A DNA stretch of 64,000 nucleotides from NCBI RefSeq assembly GCF_004769575.1, contig NZ_RQGA01000003.1:558001-622000 (forward strand), in the 5' to 3' direction. The translations under genes and the position numbers were made by a program. The notes beneath the pieces were generated by a model. It was not told the origin of the DNA, ran no database searches, and was given only the letters and a program-made list of their open reading frames with translations. Position 1 is the first letter of the stretch, and every line of letters starts with the position of its first letter. The DNA is from Leptospira perdikensis. Its GTDB lineage: Bacteria > Spirochaetota > Leptospiria > Leptospirales > Leptospiraceae. Of this stretch, positions 17,647-26,652 are shown in pieces.

Positions 17647-17720
17647 GGGGAGGGGGGGGGGTTGTGAATCTAATCTCCCCACCCTGATTTAGGGAGGGGA
17701 ACTAGACCCGCCGCCCAATG
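17647..17720. repeat. G-tract and CCCC/GGGG hairpin upstream of the recombinase
   Basis: GGGGA followed by ten G (17652-17661), then a hairpin TCCCC-A-CCCT, loop GATTT, AGGG-A-GGGGA (17676-17700; one A-A mismatch), then a C-rich tail. The G-tract can slip during replication, and the G runs could form a quadruplex or pair with the C runs of the hairpin. No gene is present; it separates the divergent recombinase and the 71-residue membrane-protein gene. Confidence 0.55.
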
Positions 17721-17830
17721 CTTACCTTCTATCACATATGCACCAGATCCGAAATCCAAATCGTAATACTCCTGTTTTTTTTCTTGGAAAGTTCACATTC
17801 CTGCTTAACCTTATCTTATTAAGGAGACTT

Positions 17831-18046
17831 ATGAACCTAATTACTTTGGGAATCGGAGTATTTTTTATCCTCTATGGAACTACGACTTACATCCTACGCC
17901 TTTACAAACCAGGATTTTTTTGGAAACTAGAACCGATGAAACAAAAATGGGGCGAAAAACGCGGATACTTCATCCACGTCTTTAGTTATTCGATCCTTCC
18001 CATCATTTTTGGCATAGTTTATACCATTCTTGGGTTCAAGGGCTAA
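17831..18046 (+). CDS. Small hypothetical membrane protein
   Basis: 71 residues from the ATG that follows AAGGAG by 4 nt; a longer in-frame extension upstream lacks such a site. Two hydrophobic helices (ITLGIGVFFILYGTTTYIL and the C-terminal VFSYSILPIIFGIVYTIL) flank a basic middle (KQKWGEKRG), so it is probably a two-pass inner-membrane protein. No family recognised. It stands alone between the recombinase and a GC-rich structured element, facing the 3' end of nadB. Confidence 0.7.
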   Translation: MNLITLGIGVFFILYGTTTYILRLYKPGFFWKLEPMKQKWGEKRGYFIHVFSYSILPIIFGIVYTILGFKG

Positions 18047-18146
18047 TGAGTGTTTGGTGGATTTGACAAGGTCCCTTGGTTTAAAATAAGTCAAACTTAA
18101 GTTATGTGGGCGCCTCCAAATTGGTTTTGGATTTGTATTTGATTCT

Positions 18147-18214
18147 AAAAAGGACCGGGCCCTCCGCTGCAATCTTTCTCTTACGAGAAAGGATTTCCGC
18201 TAGGGTCCCTGGCG
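18147..18214 (-). repeat. Structured GC-rich intergenic element, copy B
   Basis: Read on the minus strand it ends CGGAGGGCCCGGTCC plus five T, nearly identical to the end of the plus-strand element at 15371-15463. It holds a 10-bp hairpin (plus-strand AATCTTTCTC, loop TTAC, GAGAAAGGATT with one bulge) and an outer GGACC/GGTCC pairing. It lies between convergent genes. About 85 nt of unremarkable sequence separate it from the preceding gene. Confidence 0.65.
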
Positions 18215-18232
18215 TTTGACTTTTGTTTGTGA

Positions 18233-19834
18233 TCAGAGTTTGTGAGAAAGAATGGTATCTTGTCTCGACGGTGTTCTGTCTTCCGGATAGTCCGTACTAA
18301 AATGAAGGCCACGACTTTCTTTTCGGAGGAGTGCAGAACGAACTATGAGTTCTGCCACTTTTACCAAGTTACGAAGTTCGAGGAGTCCCAGTGACACAGT
18401 CGTACGATTATAATAGTCTTTCACTTCTTCAGAAATTAGTTTCAAGCGGCGAAGTGCTCTTTCTAGTCGCATATCGGAGCGAACAATACCCACATAATTA
18501 CTCATAATGGTTCGAATTTCCACCAAATCGTGAGAAATTAGGACCCACTCTTCCGTGTTTGTCGTTCCTTCTTTGTTCCAATCGGGAATGAGATCCGTTT
18601 CTGCGGAATAATGGAGTTTACCCTGATCACGGATATCTCCAGCGATTCGGTGTGAAAATACAAGGCATTCCAGTAGGCTATTCGATGCCAATCGGTTACC
18701 ACCATGAACTCCCGTGCAAGTGGTTTCCCCGCACGCATATAAGTCGGCAATATTAGTCCTTCCGAGAAGATCCGTCGCCACACCACCGCACATATAATGG
18801 GCTGCTGGCACAACAGGGATCGGATCAGTTGTGATATCAATTCCTAATTTTTTACAACGTTCGTAAATTGATGGGAAGTGGTTGATGATATCGTTTGCAG
18901 GTCTATGAGTGATATCGAGAAGGACATGAGGTTCTCCTCTTTTTTTCATCGTATCATCGATGGCGCGAGCTACAATGTCACGTGGTGCTAATTCACCCAT
19001 ATCGTGGTAGTCCTTCATAAAAGGTCTACCACCTATCTCCCGTAAGATGCCGCCGTGGCCTCGAACAGCTTCTGAAATTAAAAAACTATTTCCTTGTTCA
19101 TGAAAAAGCGAAGTTGGATGAAATTGATAAAATTCCATATTTTTAACAATCGCACCTGCACGGTAAGCACTCGCCACACCATCACCAGTTGCAATATTGG
19201 GATTGGTAGTATGCAGATACACCTGTCCTGCACCACCAGTTGCCAAAATTGTTTTTTTAGCGAGAACAGGAAATACCTCTCCTGTTTCTGTATCTACAAT
19301 ATAGGCTCCGTAACACCTTAAAGGAAGATTGTCTTTATCCTTTAAATGGTGTTTGGTGATTAGATCCACACAAGCATGGTTTTCTAAAATTTGGATGTTT
19401 TTATTAGCATGTACATGGTCGAGTAACGACTGTTCTACGGCACTCCCTGTTCGATCCAAAGAGTGGATGATCCGATTTTTGCTATGACCACCTTCACGGG
19501 CGAGATCCAGTTCCCCTGTTTGATTCCTGGTAAAAGGAACTCCCAAGTCCAGAAGTTCCCGTACACGAGTGGGGCCTTCTTCGACAAGGACCCGCACTGC
19601 CTCTAAGTCACAGAGGCCGGCTCCCGATTCTAAAGTGTCTTGGATATGTTCTTCAAACTTATCCTTATCATCAAAAACAGAGGCGATCCCCCCTTGTGCA
19701 TAATTGGTGTTGGATTCGTAGTCTGCTTTTTTGGTAACCACTACTACAGACCCAAGCGGAGCCAGTTTTAGTGCGGTAAAGAGACCACTCACTCCGCTTC
19801 CAATGATCAAAAAATCCGATTTAATTCGTGTCAC
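18233..19834 (-). CDS. nadB: L-aspartate oxidase
   Basis: 533 residues, the normal NadB size. The N-terminal FAD-binding fold is seen in [18 protein letters not shown], followed by [27 protein letters not shown] and [12 protein letters not shown]. The C-terminal helical domain is that of the succinate dehydrogenase/fumarate reductase flavoprotein group. [21 protein letters not shown] is the conserved FAD-proximal segment. It oxidises aspartate to iminoaspartate, the first step of de novo NAD synthesis in the cytosol. nadA and nadC are not in the window. Single gene, followed at its 3' side by a structured repeat. Confidence 0.95.
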   Translation of the reverse strand: MTRIKSDFLIIGSGVSGLFTALKLAPLGSVVVVTKKADYESNTNYAQGGIASVFDDKDKFEEHIQDTLESGAGLCDLEAVRVLVEEGPTRVRELLDLGVPFTRNQTGELDLAREGGHSKNRIIHSLDRTGSAVEQSLLDHVHANKNIQILENHACVDLITKHHLKDKDNLPLRCYGAYIVDTETGEVFPVLAKKTILATGGAGQVYLHTTNPNIATGDGVASAYRAGAIVKNMEFYQFHPTSLFHEQGNSFLISEAVRGHGGILREIGGRPFMKDYHDMGELAPRDIVARAIDDTMKKRGEPHVLLDITHRPANDIINHFPSIYERCKKLGIDITTDPIPVVPAAHYMCGGVATDLLGRTNIADLYACGETTCTGVHGGNRLASNSLLECLVFSHRIAGDIRDQGKLHYSAETDLIPDWNKEGTTNTEEWVLISHDLVEIRTIMSNYVGIVRSDMRLERALRRLKLISEEVKDYYNRTTVSLGLLELRNLVKVAELIVRSALLRKESRGLHFSTDYPEDRTPSRQDTILSHKL

Positions 19835-19886
19835 ATGATTTCCAATTATATCTTAAAGCCATATCCTTGTCTTTTGGGACTTCGGA

Positions 19887-21725
19887 TTATTTTGTATTTA
19901 ACATTCCTTCAATATAATCCAAACTTCTGATAAGCATATAGTCTGGTTTGATGGCATCATTGGCATGTGATTTTAAGAAAGCATCGGCTTTCCCATTTTT
20001 CTTTGCATACTCTTTGATGGCATTTACGTTGAACTTGGACTTCACAACACCTTCGTGCGGAATTAATGGAAGGTGGTTCCACATATCTTCTTCACGGTAA
20101 CGGAAAGGAAAACTAGCATCTGGTTCTTCTGAAACTTCAATGTCAGGAGAAACTCCCACAACTTGGATGGTTTTTCCGGATGGTGAGTAATAACGTGCAT
20201 TGGTAATTTTGAGTAGGTAATCAGGATTGTTTTCTAAGTTATTTAAACTTTGAACCGTTGCTTTTCCGAAAGTTCTTTCACCTAATAAAATTCCACGTCC
20301 ATGGTGTTGGATGGCACTTGCTACAATTTCAGAAGCAGAAGCAGATTTGGAATTGATCATCACAACTAAAGGAAGTTTCGTGATATCTTTATTTTTTGCG
20401 TATTTTTCTTCATCGCTACGGAATGGAGTTCTTGTGAACACAATCATTCCTTTTTCAACAAACATGTCAGCAATATCAATAGCAAGATCCAAATACCCGC
20501 CGGAGTTTCCACGTAAGTCTAAAATAAGAGCCTTCAGTGGTTTACCACTTTCTTTTGCTTCTTGTTCCATCTCTACAACAGCATTTGCAATTTGTGTGTC
20601 GATCGGTGCTTCGCCGGGACCTGGTTTTACAAACCCAGTGAGTTTGATATAACCAACCTGTGGGTTTTCTTTTACGATATGATGGGTTACGTTTTTAATC
20701 GTAATTTTGTCACGGATCACTTCGATATCTGTTTTTCCCGTATTCCCTTTTCTTGTGATGGTAAGAACAACTTTAGTTGCCTTTGGACCTTTGATTTTTT
20801 TTACCACTTTGTCCAGAGATAGGTTTTTGATTACCTTTCCATCCACGGCAACAATGGTATCTCCACTGCGAATCCCAGCGCGGACTGCTGGACTTCCTTC
20901 CAATGGATTTTCTACCACAACTTCGCGGCTTCCCCCACCAGAAAGGATGGCTCCAATTCCTTCAAAAGAACCATCGCTGATTTTAGCCATGGATTCTTCC
21001 CACATTTCTTTTAAGAATACATTGGAATGTGGATCAAGTGAATTCAGATAGCCATTGGCTGCAGCAAGAAACACTTGTTCCATGCTGAACTCTTTTTTTT
21101 CTTCCTCTTCTTCCGGAAGTTCTCCGTCAAGTTCCACAAGTCCTTTGAGTACTGGAGTTTTGTAGGTTTCTAAATTGTCTTGGATATAAGAGATCACTCG
21201 ATCAAATTCTTTACGAGAAAAGTTAATTTCTTCCCACTTAGAGGCGATTACTGATTTTTTCAGTTTTTCTTTTTCAATGAGTTTTTTGACTTCTGCGTCA
21301 GAAAGTTTTCTGTTTTCGTTTTTCTTAAGTTTCTCTTTTTGAATTTTTTCTACAAGAGTGTAATCAGGATCAAATAACACGAATTTGTCGGAAGGAGAAA
21401 TTTTGAAAGTTTTTCCTGGCCAAAGATCTTCTTTATCATCGTATTTTTCTCTTTCTTTGAAATAACTTTCTGGGTAAATATAGAGTGGGTGAGGCATACT
21501 GAGAACGGCAAAAGACGCCGCATCGGTGAAAGCTCGGTTTTTATTGATATTTTTATCAATATAATACTTATCCACAGATTTGACCACGGTTTCGAAGTCT
21601 TGGTATGTAAAATTGGTTACACGGTTAGGAGCTTTTTTTGCTTCCGGTTCGCAGGAAATAAATCCCACGGGAAAGGCAAAACTGAGTAGGGTGAAAAAGG
21701 AAAGTAGGTAAACAATTCGTTTCAA
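19887..21725 (-). CDS. Carboxyl-terminal processing protease (S41 family, PDZ), probable lipoprotein
   Basis: 612 residues. N-terminal signal with a spirochaete-type lipobox (VGFISC, Cys25), a charged helical region, a PDZ domain about 240-330 ([21 protein letters not shown]), and the S41 catalytic core with [18 protein letters not shown] (catalytic Ser) and [11 protein letters not shown] (catalytic Lys). It cleaves near the C termini of periplasmic substrates. It is longer than E. coli-like CtpA because of the Lys/Glu-rich N-terminal region. Divergent from the lipoprotein gene at 21838, with a 112-nt gap holding both promoters. Confidence 0.92.
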   Translation of the reverse strand: MKRIVYLLSFFTLLSFAFPVGFISCEPEAKKAPNRVTNFTYQDFETVVKSVDKYYIDKNINKNRAFTDAASFAVLSMPHPLYIYPESYFKEREKYDDKEDLWPGKTFKISPSDKFVLFDPDYTLVEKIQKEKLKKNENRKLSDAEVKKLIEKEKLKKSVIASKWEEINFSRKEFDRVISYIQDNLETYKTPVLKGLVELDGELPEEEEEKKEFSMEQVFLAAANGYLNSLDPHSNVFLKEMWEESMAKISDGSFEGIGAILSGGGSREVVVENPLEGSPAVRAGIRSGDTIVAVDGKVIKNLSLDKVVKKIKGPKATKVVLTITRKGNTGKTDIEVIRDKITIKNVTHHIVKENPQVGYIKLTGFVKPGPGEAPIDTQIANAVVEMEQEAKESGKPLKALILDLRGNSGGYLDLAIDIADMFVEKGMIVFTRTPFRSDEEKYAKNKDITKLPLVVMINSKSASASEIVASAIQHHGRGILLGERTFGKATVQSLNNLENNPDYLLKITNARYYSPSGKTIQVVGVSPDIEVSEEPDASFPFRYREEDMWNHLPLIPHEGVVKSKFNVNAIKEYAKKNGKADAFLKSHANDAIKPDYMLIRSLDYIEGMLNTK

Positions 21726-21837
21726 GGGATCTCTCGTAAAGTGGATAGATTATCCTAAGAATTTCCGATTTTCCAGTCCATGCAACTCAAAAAAAATTGG
21801 GACAAATCTAGGACACACGTATATCATAGACGGTGCC

Positions 21838-22842
21838 ATGCGTCCATTCGTTGTCCTGATTTTTGCGCTTTCCCTTGGGTTTTGTACCTCAGAACCTCAA
21901 AAGAACCCGACCCGGGATCCGTACAGTTTGGAAACCCTAATCTTTTTGGAAGAGGTACTTCTCGATGTGTGGGAGTCCTCAGAATCGAAGGAAGGGGCAA
22001 TGTCTCGACTAAGATACGTTTGCCGAACACGGGACACAGACGATGGATATTTATGTTACACATGGGGACTACTCGAATACCACCGCGGTAATTATGCCGA
22101 AAGTTATACTGCCTTTAGAAAGGCTCTAGAAAAAAATCCAAACGATAGCCTTTATAAAAATATGTTACGAATTTCTGCGGAAAAGTCTGGAAATTTAGCT
22201 GATCTCAAAGCTCATTCTCGAGACGGAGAAGTTTTGGCCATTTTTACAGAAACACAAAAACATTGTAAGGAAGACAAACCTCCAGAGTTTGAATCCTTTC
22301 GTTTCCTCGCAGAACATGGGATCCTCACAAAGGACACGATCCGTCGAGGAATCCTTGCCGACTGTTTCCAACGATTGAATTCGGAAGACAAATCTCAAAT
22401 TCAAAAGGAAATCCGCCTCTCCTCACTTTCTTATAAGGAACGTCTTTATGCGGATCAAATGAAGTCCGATCCATTTTCTCGCATTTGGGACACTGCCAGT
22501 TACCACCGGGGAGAAGCGGGAAAGGAAGCTGTGGGTGCCAGTGCCGGGGTGGTGACGGTGAACGCCTCTCTGGGAATGGAAACAGGATCTACCTCTTCAG
22601 GAACCATAAGGCCTGGTTCCCCGATTACCGAGGCTTGGAGAAAATTGAAACTTGCTTCGATTTCAGGAAATGAAACCCAAGGTCGAGAAGCCATTCGTAG
22701 TTTTTTATCTGAAGTCCAACAAGCCAAACGAAAAGGAAAACTAGAAGGACAGTTAGCCCTTGCCTTAGAAAGAGCAGCCAAGTTACTTTTGGAACAAGAC
22801 CCTCAGTATTCTAAACTCCGTTCCCTTGCGAAAGAACTTTAA
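21838..22842 (+). CDS. Probable lipoprotein with TPR-like repeat
   Basis: 334 residues. A signal peptide ends in LGFC, a usable lipobox (Cys16). One clear TPR unit, YCHTW-type, follows at about 75-110 (LLEYHRGNYAESYTAFRKAL), then a helical region and a Ser/Gly-rich segment around 230-260. Function unknown. A TTGGGA / 17 nt / TATATC pair ends 12 nt before the ATG, and no Shine-Dalgarno is seen, so the mRNA leader is probably very short. The 3' end overlaps the convergent pdxJ by 32 bp. Confidence 0.72.
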   Translation: MRPFVVLIFALSLGFCTSEPQKNPTRDPYSLETLIFLEEVLLDVWESSESKEGAMSRLRYVCRTRDTDDGYLCYTWGLLEYHRGNYAESYTAFRKALEKNPNDSLYKNMLRISAEKSGNLADLKAHSRDGEVLAIFTETQKHCKEDKPPEFESFRFLAEHGILTKDTIRRGILADCFQRLNSEDKSQIQKEIRLSSLSYKERLYADQMKSDPFSRIWDTASYHRGEAGKEAVGASAGVVTVNASLGMETGSTSSGTIRPGSPITEAWRKLKLASISGNETQGREAIRSFLSEVQQAKRKGKLEGQLALALERAAKLLLEQDPQYSKLRSLAKEL

Positions 22843-23590
22843 GGTAATCCCTTATTGTAGTTTCCATTCCCACAAGAAGGCTTTGGCTCACCAGTCTGTG
22901 ACCAATGGAAACTTCTGCTAAATGAGGAAGTTTGGCAAAAAGTTGTAAATTGTTTGTATCCAAATCATGTCCCGCATTCACACCTAACCCTAGTTTGTTG
23001 GCTTCGATGGCTGCGGTTTTATAGCTTTTAAAGCTGATTTCCCCTGCTTCCTTTGACTGGTCGTAAGCATAAGCAAAAGGCCCAGTATACAATTCGATCC
23101 GATCAGCTCCTAATTTTTTGACCAGAGGATACTGTTCAAAGTTGGTTTCCATAAACAAAGAAACGCGGATTCCTTGTGCATGAATCTTTTGGATCATGGA
23201 CTTTAAGGTCTGGAACACTGTTTCTTCTTGTAAATTGAAACCATGGTCGGAGGTGATTTCTCCTGGTTTCACAGGAACAAGAGTCGCTTGGTCTGGTTTT
23301 GCCGCAAGAACTAGGTCCAAAAATCGTTCGCTTGGTTCGCCTTCGATATTGAATTCTTTTTTCGGAAATCCTTTTTTAGGTAAATTTTCGTTGTAAGATT
23401 CTAAAAACTTTTGTATTTCGAATACATCTTGTTTGGTGATATGCCTTTCGTCCTCTCTGGGGTGGATGGTGATGCCATATGCTCCGGCATTTAGAATGAT
23501 CTCAGAAATTTGAATGACACTAGGAATGGATCCACCACGAGAATTCCGTAGAGTGGCGATCTTGTTGACATTGACACTTAATTGGGTCAT
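22811..23590 (-). CDS. pdxJ: Pyridoxine 5'-phosphate synthase
   Basis: 259 residues from MTQLSVNVNKIATLRNSRGG, which matches the family's usual start; an ATG seven codons earlier is possible because neither has a strong ribosome-binding site. Seen are GAYGITIHPREDERHI, NIEGEPSERFLDL, RVSLFMETN, ELYTGPFA and NAGHDLDTNNL, the standard phosphate- and substrate-binding loops of the PdxJ TIM barrel. It condenses 1-deoxyxylulose-5-phosphate with aminoacetone phosphate in vitamin B6 synthesis. No other pdx gene is nearby. Confidence 0.95.
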   Translation of the reverse strand: MTQLSVNVNKIATLRNSRGGSIPSVIQISEIILNAGAYGITIHPREDERHITKQDVFEIQKFLESYNENLPKKGFPKKEFNIEGEPSERFLDLVLAAKPDQATLVPVKPGEITSDHGFNLQEETVFQTLKSMIQKIHAQGIRVSLFMETNFEQYPLVKKLGADRIELYTGPFAYAYDQSKEAGEISFKSYKTAAIEANKLGLGVNAGHDLDTNNLQLFAKLPHLAEVSIGHRLVSQSLLVGMETTIRDYLKVLSQGNGV

Positions 23591-23694
23591 AGGAAAAAAA
23601 AAACTTTTCATTAAATTTCATCCAGGAGAAAACCGTCCAATTTCAAAAAGGTTGTCCCCGAGAGGGGATTCCCAAAACTGTCAAAAGTACGTTT

Positions 23695-24198
23695 ATGGTC
23701 GCAAAAAAAGCAGTTAAGAAGCAGGCTCCGCCCAAGAAAAAAGCGGTAGCCAAAGAAAAACCCAAGGACGCCAAGTCCTCTTCCCCGAAGGAAGATAAAA
23801 AAAAGGCAGTAGCCGGCGCAAAAGCACCCGTTACCAAGGCGAAAGCCATACCAGCCCCCAAAACAGCGGCGGTAGTCGCTAAAGACAAACCGGCTCCTGT
23901 GGCAAAGGCTCCCGCCGTCAAAATTGATCCCAATAACCCTCTCGGTAAAAAGTTCAATTGTTACTCTTGTGGTACTAAATTTTATGATTTGCACAAACCG
24001 GAAAAGAAATGCCCGAAATGTGGTGCAGACCAATTAGCAAAACCGGCAATCAAATCCCGAATGGCTGCCATTCGCAGTTCCGAATACGAAGTGGAAGAAG
24101 AGGAAGAGCCAGTTTTAGAAGATGATGAACTCATGGAAGAAACGGAAGAATTGGAAGAGACCGAAGAAGAGGAGGTCGTAGCCGAGGAAGAGGAGTGA
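23695..24198 (+). CDS. FYDLN-acid family zinc-ribbon protein with histone-H1-like N-terminal tail
   Basis: 167 residues in three parts. Residues 1-78 are a Lys/Ala/Pro-rich tail like eukaryotic H1 and bacterial Hc1/Hc2 proteins. Residues 82-112 hold [20 protein letters not shown] with C89/C92 and C106/C109, a zinc ribbon with the FYDL signature. Residues 131-167 are almost all Glu/Asp. The family (TIGR02300-type) has unknown function. Charge polarity suggests DNA, RNA or ribosome contact, by inference only. The stop overlaps the miaA start (GTGA), so they are translationally coupled. Confidence 0.85.
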   Translation: MVAKKAVKKQAPPKKKAVAKEKPKDAKSSSPKEDKKKAVAGAKAPVTKAKAIPAPKTAAVVAKDKPAPVAKAPAVKIDPNNPLGKKFNCYSCGTKFYDLHKPEKKCPKCGADQLAKPAIKSRMAAIRSSEYEVEEEEEPVLEDDELMEETEELEETEEEEVVAEEEE

Positions 24199-25085
24199 TC
24201 CTCCCCGTCCTTGGTGGCCCCACCGGTTCCGGAAAAACCGCACTCACTCAAGTTCTAGACCCTGAACGTTTTGAAATTGTTTCTTTTGACTCGCGCCAAG
24301 TCTACCGGGACCTTCCGGTAGGCACTACGGCACCTACAATAAAAGAGTCCTCTTATATCCGCCATTCGCTTGTTGGTATTTTGAATGCAGACGAGTCCGT
24401 CAATGCAAGTCAGTTTTCTTTATGGGCTCGTGCTGCTATTGAAGATATAACTTCCAGGGGAAAAATTCCCTTTCTCATTGGTGGTACTGGATTTTACCTT
24501 CGAGCTTTTCTTTTAGGAATGTATCCCGTACCAAATGTACCTAAGGAAACCAAAAATTATGTTTTGGATCTTTCTTTGGAAAAAGCAACAGCTGAATTGT
24601 CTGCAAAAGATCCAAAGGCCCTTGCCTCTTTATCACCACAAGATGGATACCGAATCAAAAGGGCTTTGGAAGTCGTACTCACCGGAGTTTTGTGGTCCGA
24701 AGTTTCCAAGGAAACAGTCGGAGGGTATTTAAACGATTATCCGGATGTCCAACTGATTGGACATTGGTTGGACTGGCCACGTGACATTCTCTATAAAAGA
24801 ATCAATCATCGAGTGGAAGAGATCGCCACTGGTATGTTAGCGGAGACAAAAGAAGTTATTTCCCTATATGGACCGGACTGTCCGGGCCTACGAACCTTAG
24901 GTTACAATTTTGCGCTTGCTTTCTTAAATGGAATGATCGACAGTAATACATTCATTGAACAGCTGGCCCAAAGCCACAGGAATTATGCGAAACGACAGAT
25001 CACTTGGTTCAAAAAAGATCCGTTACTTTCACCCATTTCCTTCGAAGCCGCTGTCCAATTGTTTACAAATATAGATAAAATATAG
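24195..25085 (+). CDS. miaA: tRNA dimethylallyltransferase
   Basis: 296 residues. P-loop [12 protein letters not shown] sits at the N terminus, then [15 protein letters not shown] and ATIEDI-like region, [15 protein letters not shown], and the C-terminal [17 protein letters not shown], all MiaA signatures. It transfers dimethylallyl to N6 of A37 in tRNAs that read UNN codons. The start is GTG, overlapping the previous stop by 4 nt with GAGGAG upstream; no better start is present. hfq follows after 21 nt, the conserved miaA-hfq order. Confidence 0.96.
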   Translation: MILPVLGGPTGSGKTALTQVLDPERFEIVSFDSRQVYRDLPVGTTAPTIKESSYIRHSLVGILNADESVNASQFSLWARAAIEDITSRGKIPFLIGGTGFYLRAFLLGMYPVPNVPKETKNYVLDLSLEKATAELSAKDPKALASLSPQDGYRIKRALEVVLTGVLWSEVSKETVGGYLNDYPDVQLIGHWLDWPRDILYKRINHRVEEIATGMLAETKEVISLYGPDCPGLRTLGYNFALAFLNGMIDSNTFIEQLAQSHRNYAKRQITWFKKDPLLSPISFEAAVQLFTNIDKI

Positions 25086-25106
25086 AGAAAACACTCGGGA
25101 TTTCCA

Positions 25107-25358
25107 ATGTCGGCAAAAAATAATATCCAAGACCAACTTCTAAATACAGCAAGAAAGGAGAAAATTGACCTCACCATTTACTTGTTAAACGGAGTTCCGC
25201 TGAAAGGAAAGGTTGTCAGTTTTGATAACTTCACCATCATTTTAGAAAACGATAGCAAACAGAACTTGGTGTACAAACACGCGATTTCCACCATCATTCC
25301 TGCGAAACCCATCAAACTCCACAGCGAAGATGCGCCGAAAGAAGCGGGAGGGACCTAA
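25107..25358 (+). CDS. hfq: RNA chaperone Hfq
   Basis: 83 residues. N-terminal [31 protein letters not shown] is the Sm1 region with the conserved QDxxLN, and the Sm2 region reads [15 protein letters not shown] with the YKHAIS motif. It forms a hexameric ring that helps small RNAs pair with mRNAs. The C-terminal tail is short. It lies after miaA, as in many bacteria. Its presence suggests that trans-acting sRNA regulation operates in this organism. Confidence 0.97.
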   Translation: MSAKNNIQDQLLNTARKEKIDLTIYLLNGVPLKGKVVSFDNFTIILENDSKQNLVYKHAISTIIPAKPIKLHSEDAPKEAGGT

Positions 25359-25410
25359 CTCTTTTCTGGTTTTCCTCTGTCTGCTTTGCTAAATTCTGGT
25401 TCCAAACCCT

Positions 25411-26481
25411 ATGGCAAAATTACCAAAAGAATCCCCGGTTGTCCTCATTATGGCTGGTGGAAAGGGAGAGAGGTTTTGGCCTCGCTCCCGCACCAATTCT
25501 CCTAAACAGCTCCAGAAAGTTTATTCCAATAAAACCCTTCTGCGTGAGACCATTGACCGTGCTCTTACCATCACCTCACTTGACCGAATTTATATTGGAA
25601 CCAACGCCAACCTAAAAACGGAGATCTTAAAAAAAGATCCTAAATTTCCTTCTACTAATTTCATCTTAGAGCCAGAAGGAAAAAACACAGCACCTATCAT
25701 TGCCCTTTCTGCCCTTTATTTTCAGAAAAAATTTGGAAATCCAAACTTAATCGTTTTGTCTGCGGATGCCTTTATTGATCCCATCAAAGAATTTACCAAA
25801 ACCATTGAACAAGCTTTATACGAAACAGAAAATGGAATGGTTCTACTCGGTGTGAAACCAAATCGCCCAGAAGTGGGATACGGTTATATCAGCACGGGAA
25901 AACCAACTGATGTAGGTTACACGGTAAAGGCCTTTTTTGAGAAACCGGATTTTAAAACGGCTCTAAAATACATAAAGAAGAAGAATTTCTATTGGAATCC
26001 TGGGATTTTTTTATTTCGCACTGAGACCATTCTTTCTGAGTTGGAACGCCATGCCCCTCATATTTTAGGTCCTTTAAAAAATGGATTTCCTTTTAAGAGT
26101 TTTGGAGATTTAAAAACAGCCTTCCAAATGCTTCCTTCGGAAGCGATTGATACTGCTATTATGGAAAAATCCAATCGGATCCGAATGGTGGAAGCAACCT
26201 TCAATTGGGATGATGTAGGATCTTGGATGTCACTCGAACGAATTTTACCTGGTGATAAAGAAAAGAACCACCACCAAGGAAAAGAAGTGCTCTATCATAA
26301 AGCTTCGGGAAATATTTCTTCGGTTCAGAAGGAACTCATCGCTTTTCTTGGAGTACAGAATCTTATCGTCGTGGAAGAACCAGATGTTTTACTCGTCACT
26401 TCTCGAGAGGGAGTGGGAGACATCAAAGCGATGTTATCCACAATGAGGAAAAATAAAGTTTTACAAAAGTACCTCGACTAG
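25411..26481 (+). CDS. manC: Mannose-1-phosphate guanylyltransferase
   Basis: 356 residues, single nucleotidyltransferase domain without the C-terminal phosphomannose isomerase cupin of bifunctional enzymes. Pyrophosphorylase motif [16 protein letters not shown], the PKQLQ pair, [16 protein letters not shown] and FFEKPD are present. It makes GDP-mannose from mannose-1-phosphate and GTP for glycans such as LPS. It is separated from hfq by 52 nt and probably shares transcription with it. The symbol is by function; GMP pyrophosphorylases of this short type are also called ManC1 or Gmp. Confidence 0.9.
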   Translation: MAKLPKESPVVLIMAGGKGERFWPRSRTNSPKQLQKVYSNKTLLRETIDRALTITSLDRIYIGTNANLKTEILKKDPKFPSTNFILEPEGKNTAPIIALSALYFQKKFGNPNLIVLSADAFIDPIKEFTKTIEQALYETENGMVLLGVKPNRPEVGYGYISTGKPTDVGYTVKAFFEKPDFKTALKYIKKKNFYWNPGIFLFRTETILSELERHAPHILGPLKNGFPFKSFGDLKTAFQMLPSEAIDTAIMEKSNRIRMVEATFNWDDVGSWMSLERILPGDKEKNHHQGKEVLYHKASGNISSVQKELIAFLGVQNLIVVEEPDVLLVTSREGVGDIKAMLSTMRKNKVLQKYLD

Positions 26482-26518
26482 AATTTTGACAGAACAGGCT
26501 TGATATAAGGAGGAAGGA

Positions 26519-26611
26519 ATGCCTTCCGGAAAAAAGAGAAAGCGTAGAAAAATCGCAACCCACAAACGTAAGAAAAAACGCAGAGCCAACAGACACAAAA
26601 AGAAGAAATAA
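26519..26611 (+). CDS. 30-residue basic AURKAIP1/COX24 (mS38-like) ribosome-associated protein
   Basis: The ATG follows a strong AAGGAGGAAGGA sequence. The product begins MPSGKKRKRRKIATHKRKKK and ends in RANRHKKKK, more than half Lys/Arg. That composition and the K-I-A-T-H-K-R-K-K core match the bacterial COX24/AURKAIP1-domain peptides, relatives of mitochondrial ribosomal protein mS38. Likely a component of the small ribosomal subunit, by inference from the family. It is too short for ordinary gene finding. It lies 37 nt after manC. Confidence 0.88.
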   Translation: MPSGKKRKRRKIATHKRKKKRRANRHKKKK

Positions 26612-26652
26612 TCTTTCTTCAGTGACTTAATGTTTCCTCCGATAGATTTGTT

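Noticed and set aside
15371..18214. Structured elements read as integron attC sites with the recombinase as IntI
   Set aside because: Paired RYYYAAC/GTTRRRY boxes could not be placed at the ends of the elements, and the recombinase lacks the extra IntI domain. Left as an untested idea only.
23611..24033. Antisense open frames of 104-140 codons opposite the FYDLN gene
   Set aside because: They mirror the Lys/Ala-rich repeats (giving Phe/Leu/Gly-rich products) and have no ribosome-binding sites or family features.
26485..26511. TTGACA before the 30-residue gene as a promoter
   Set aside because: The only -10-like sequence (TATAAG) is about 12 nt away, too close for sigma70.
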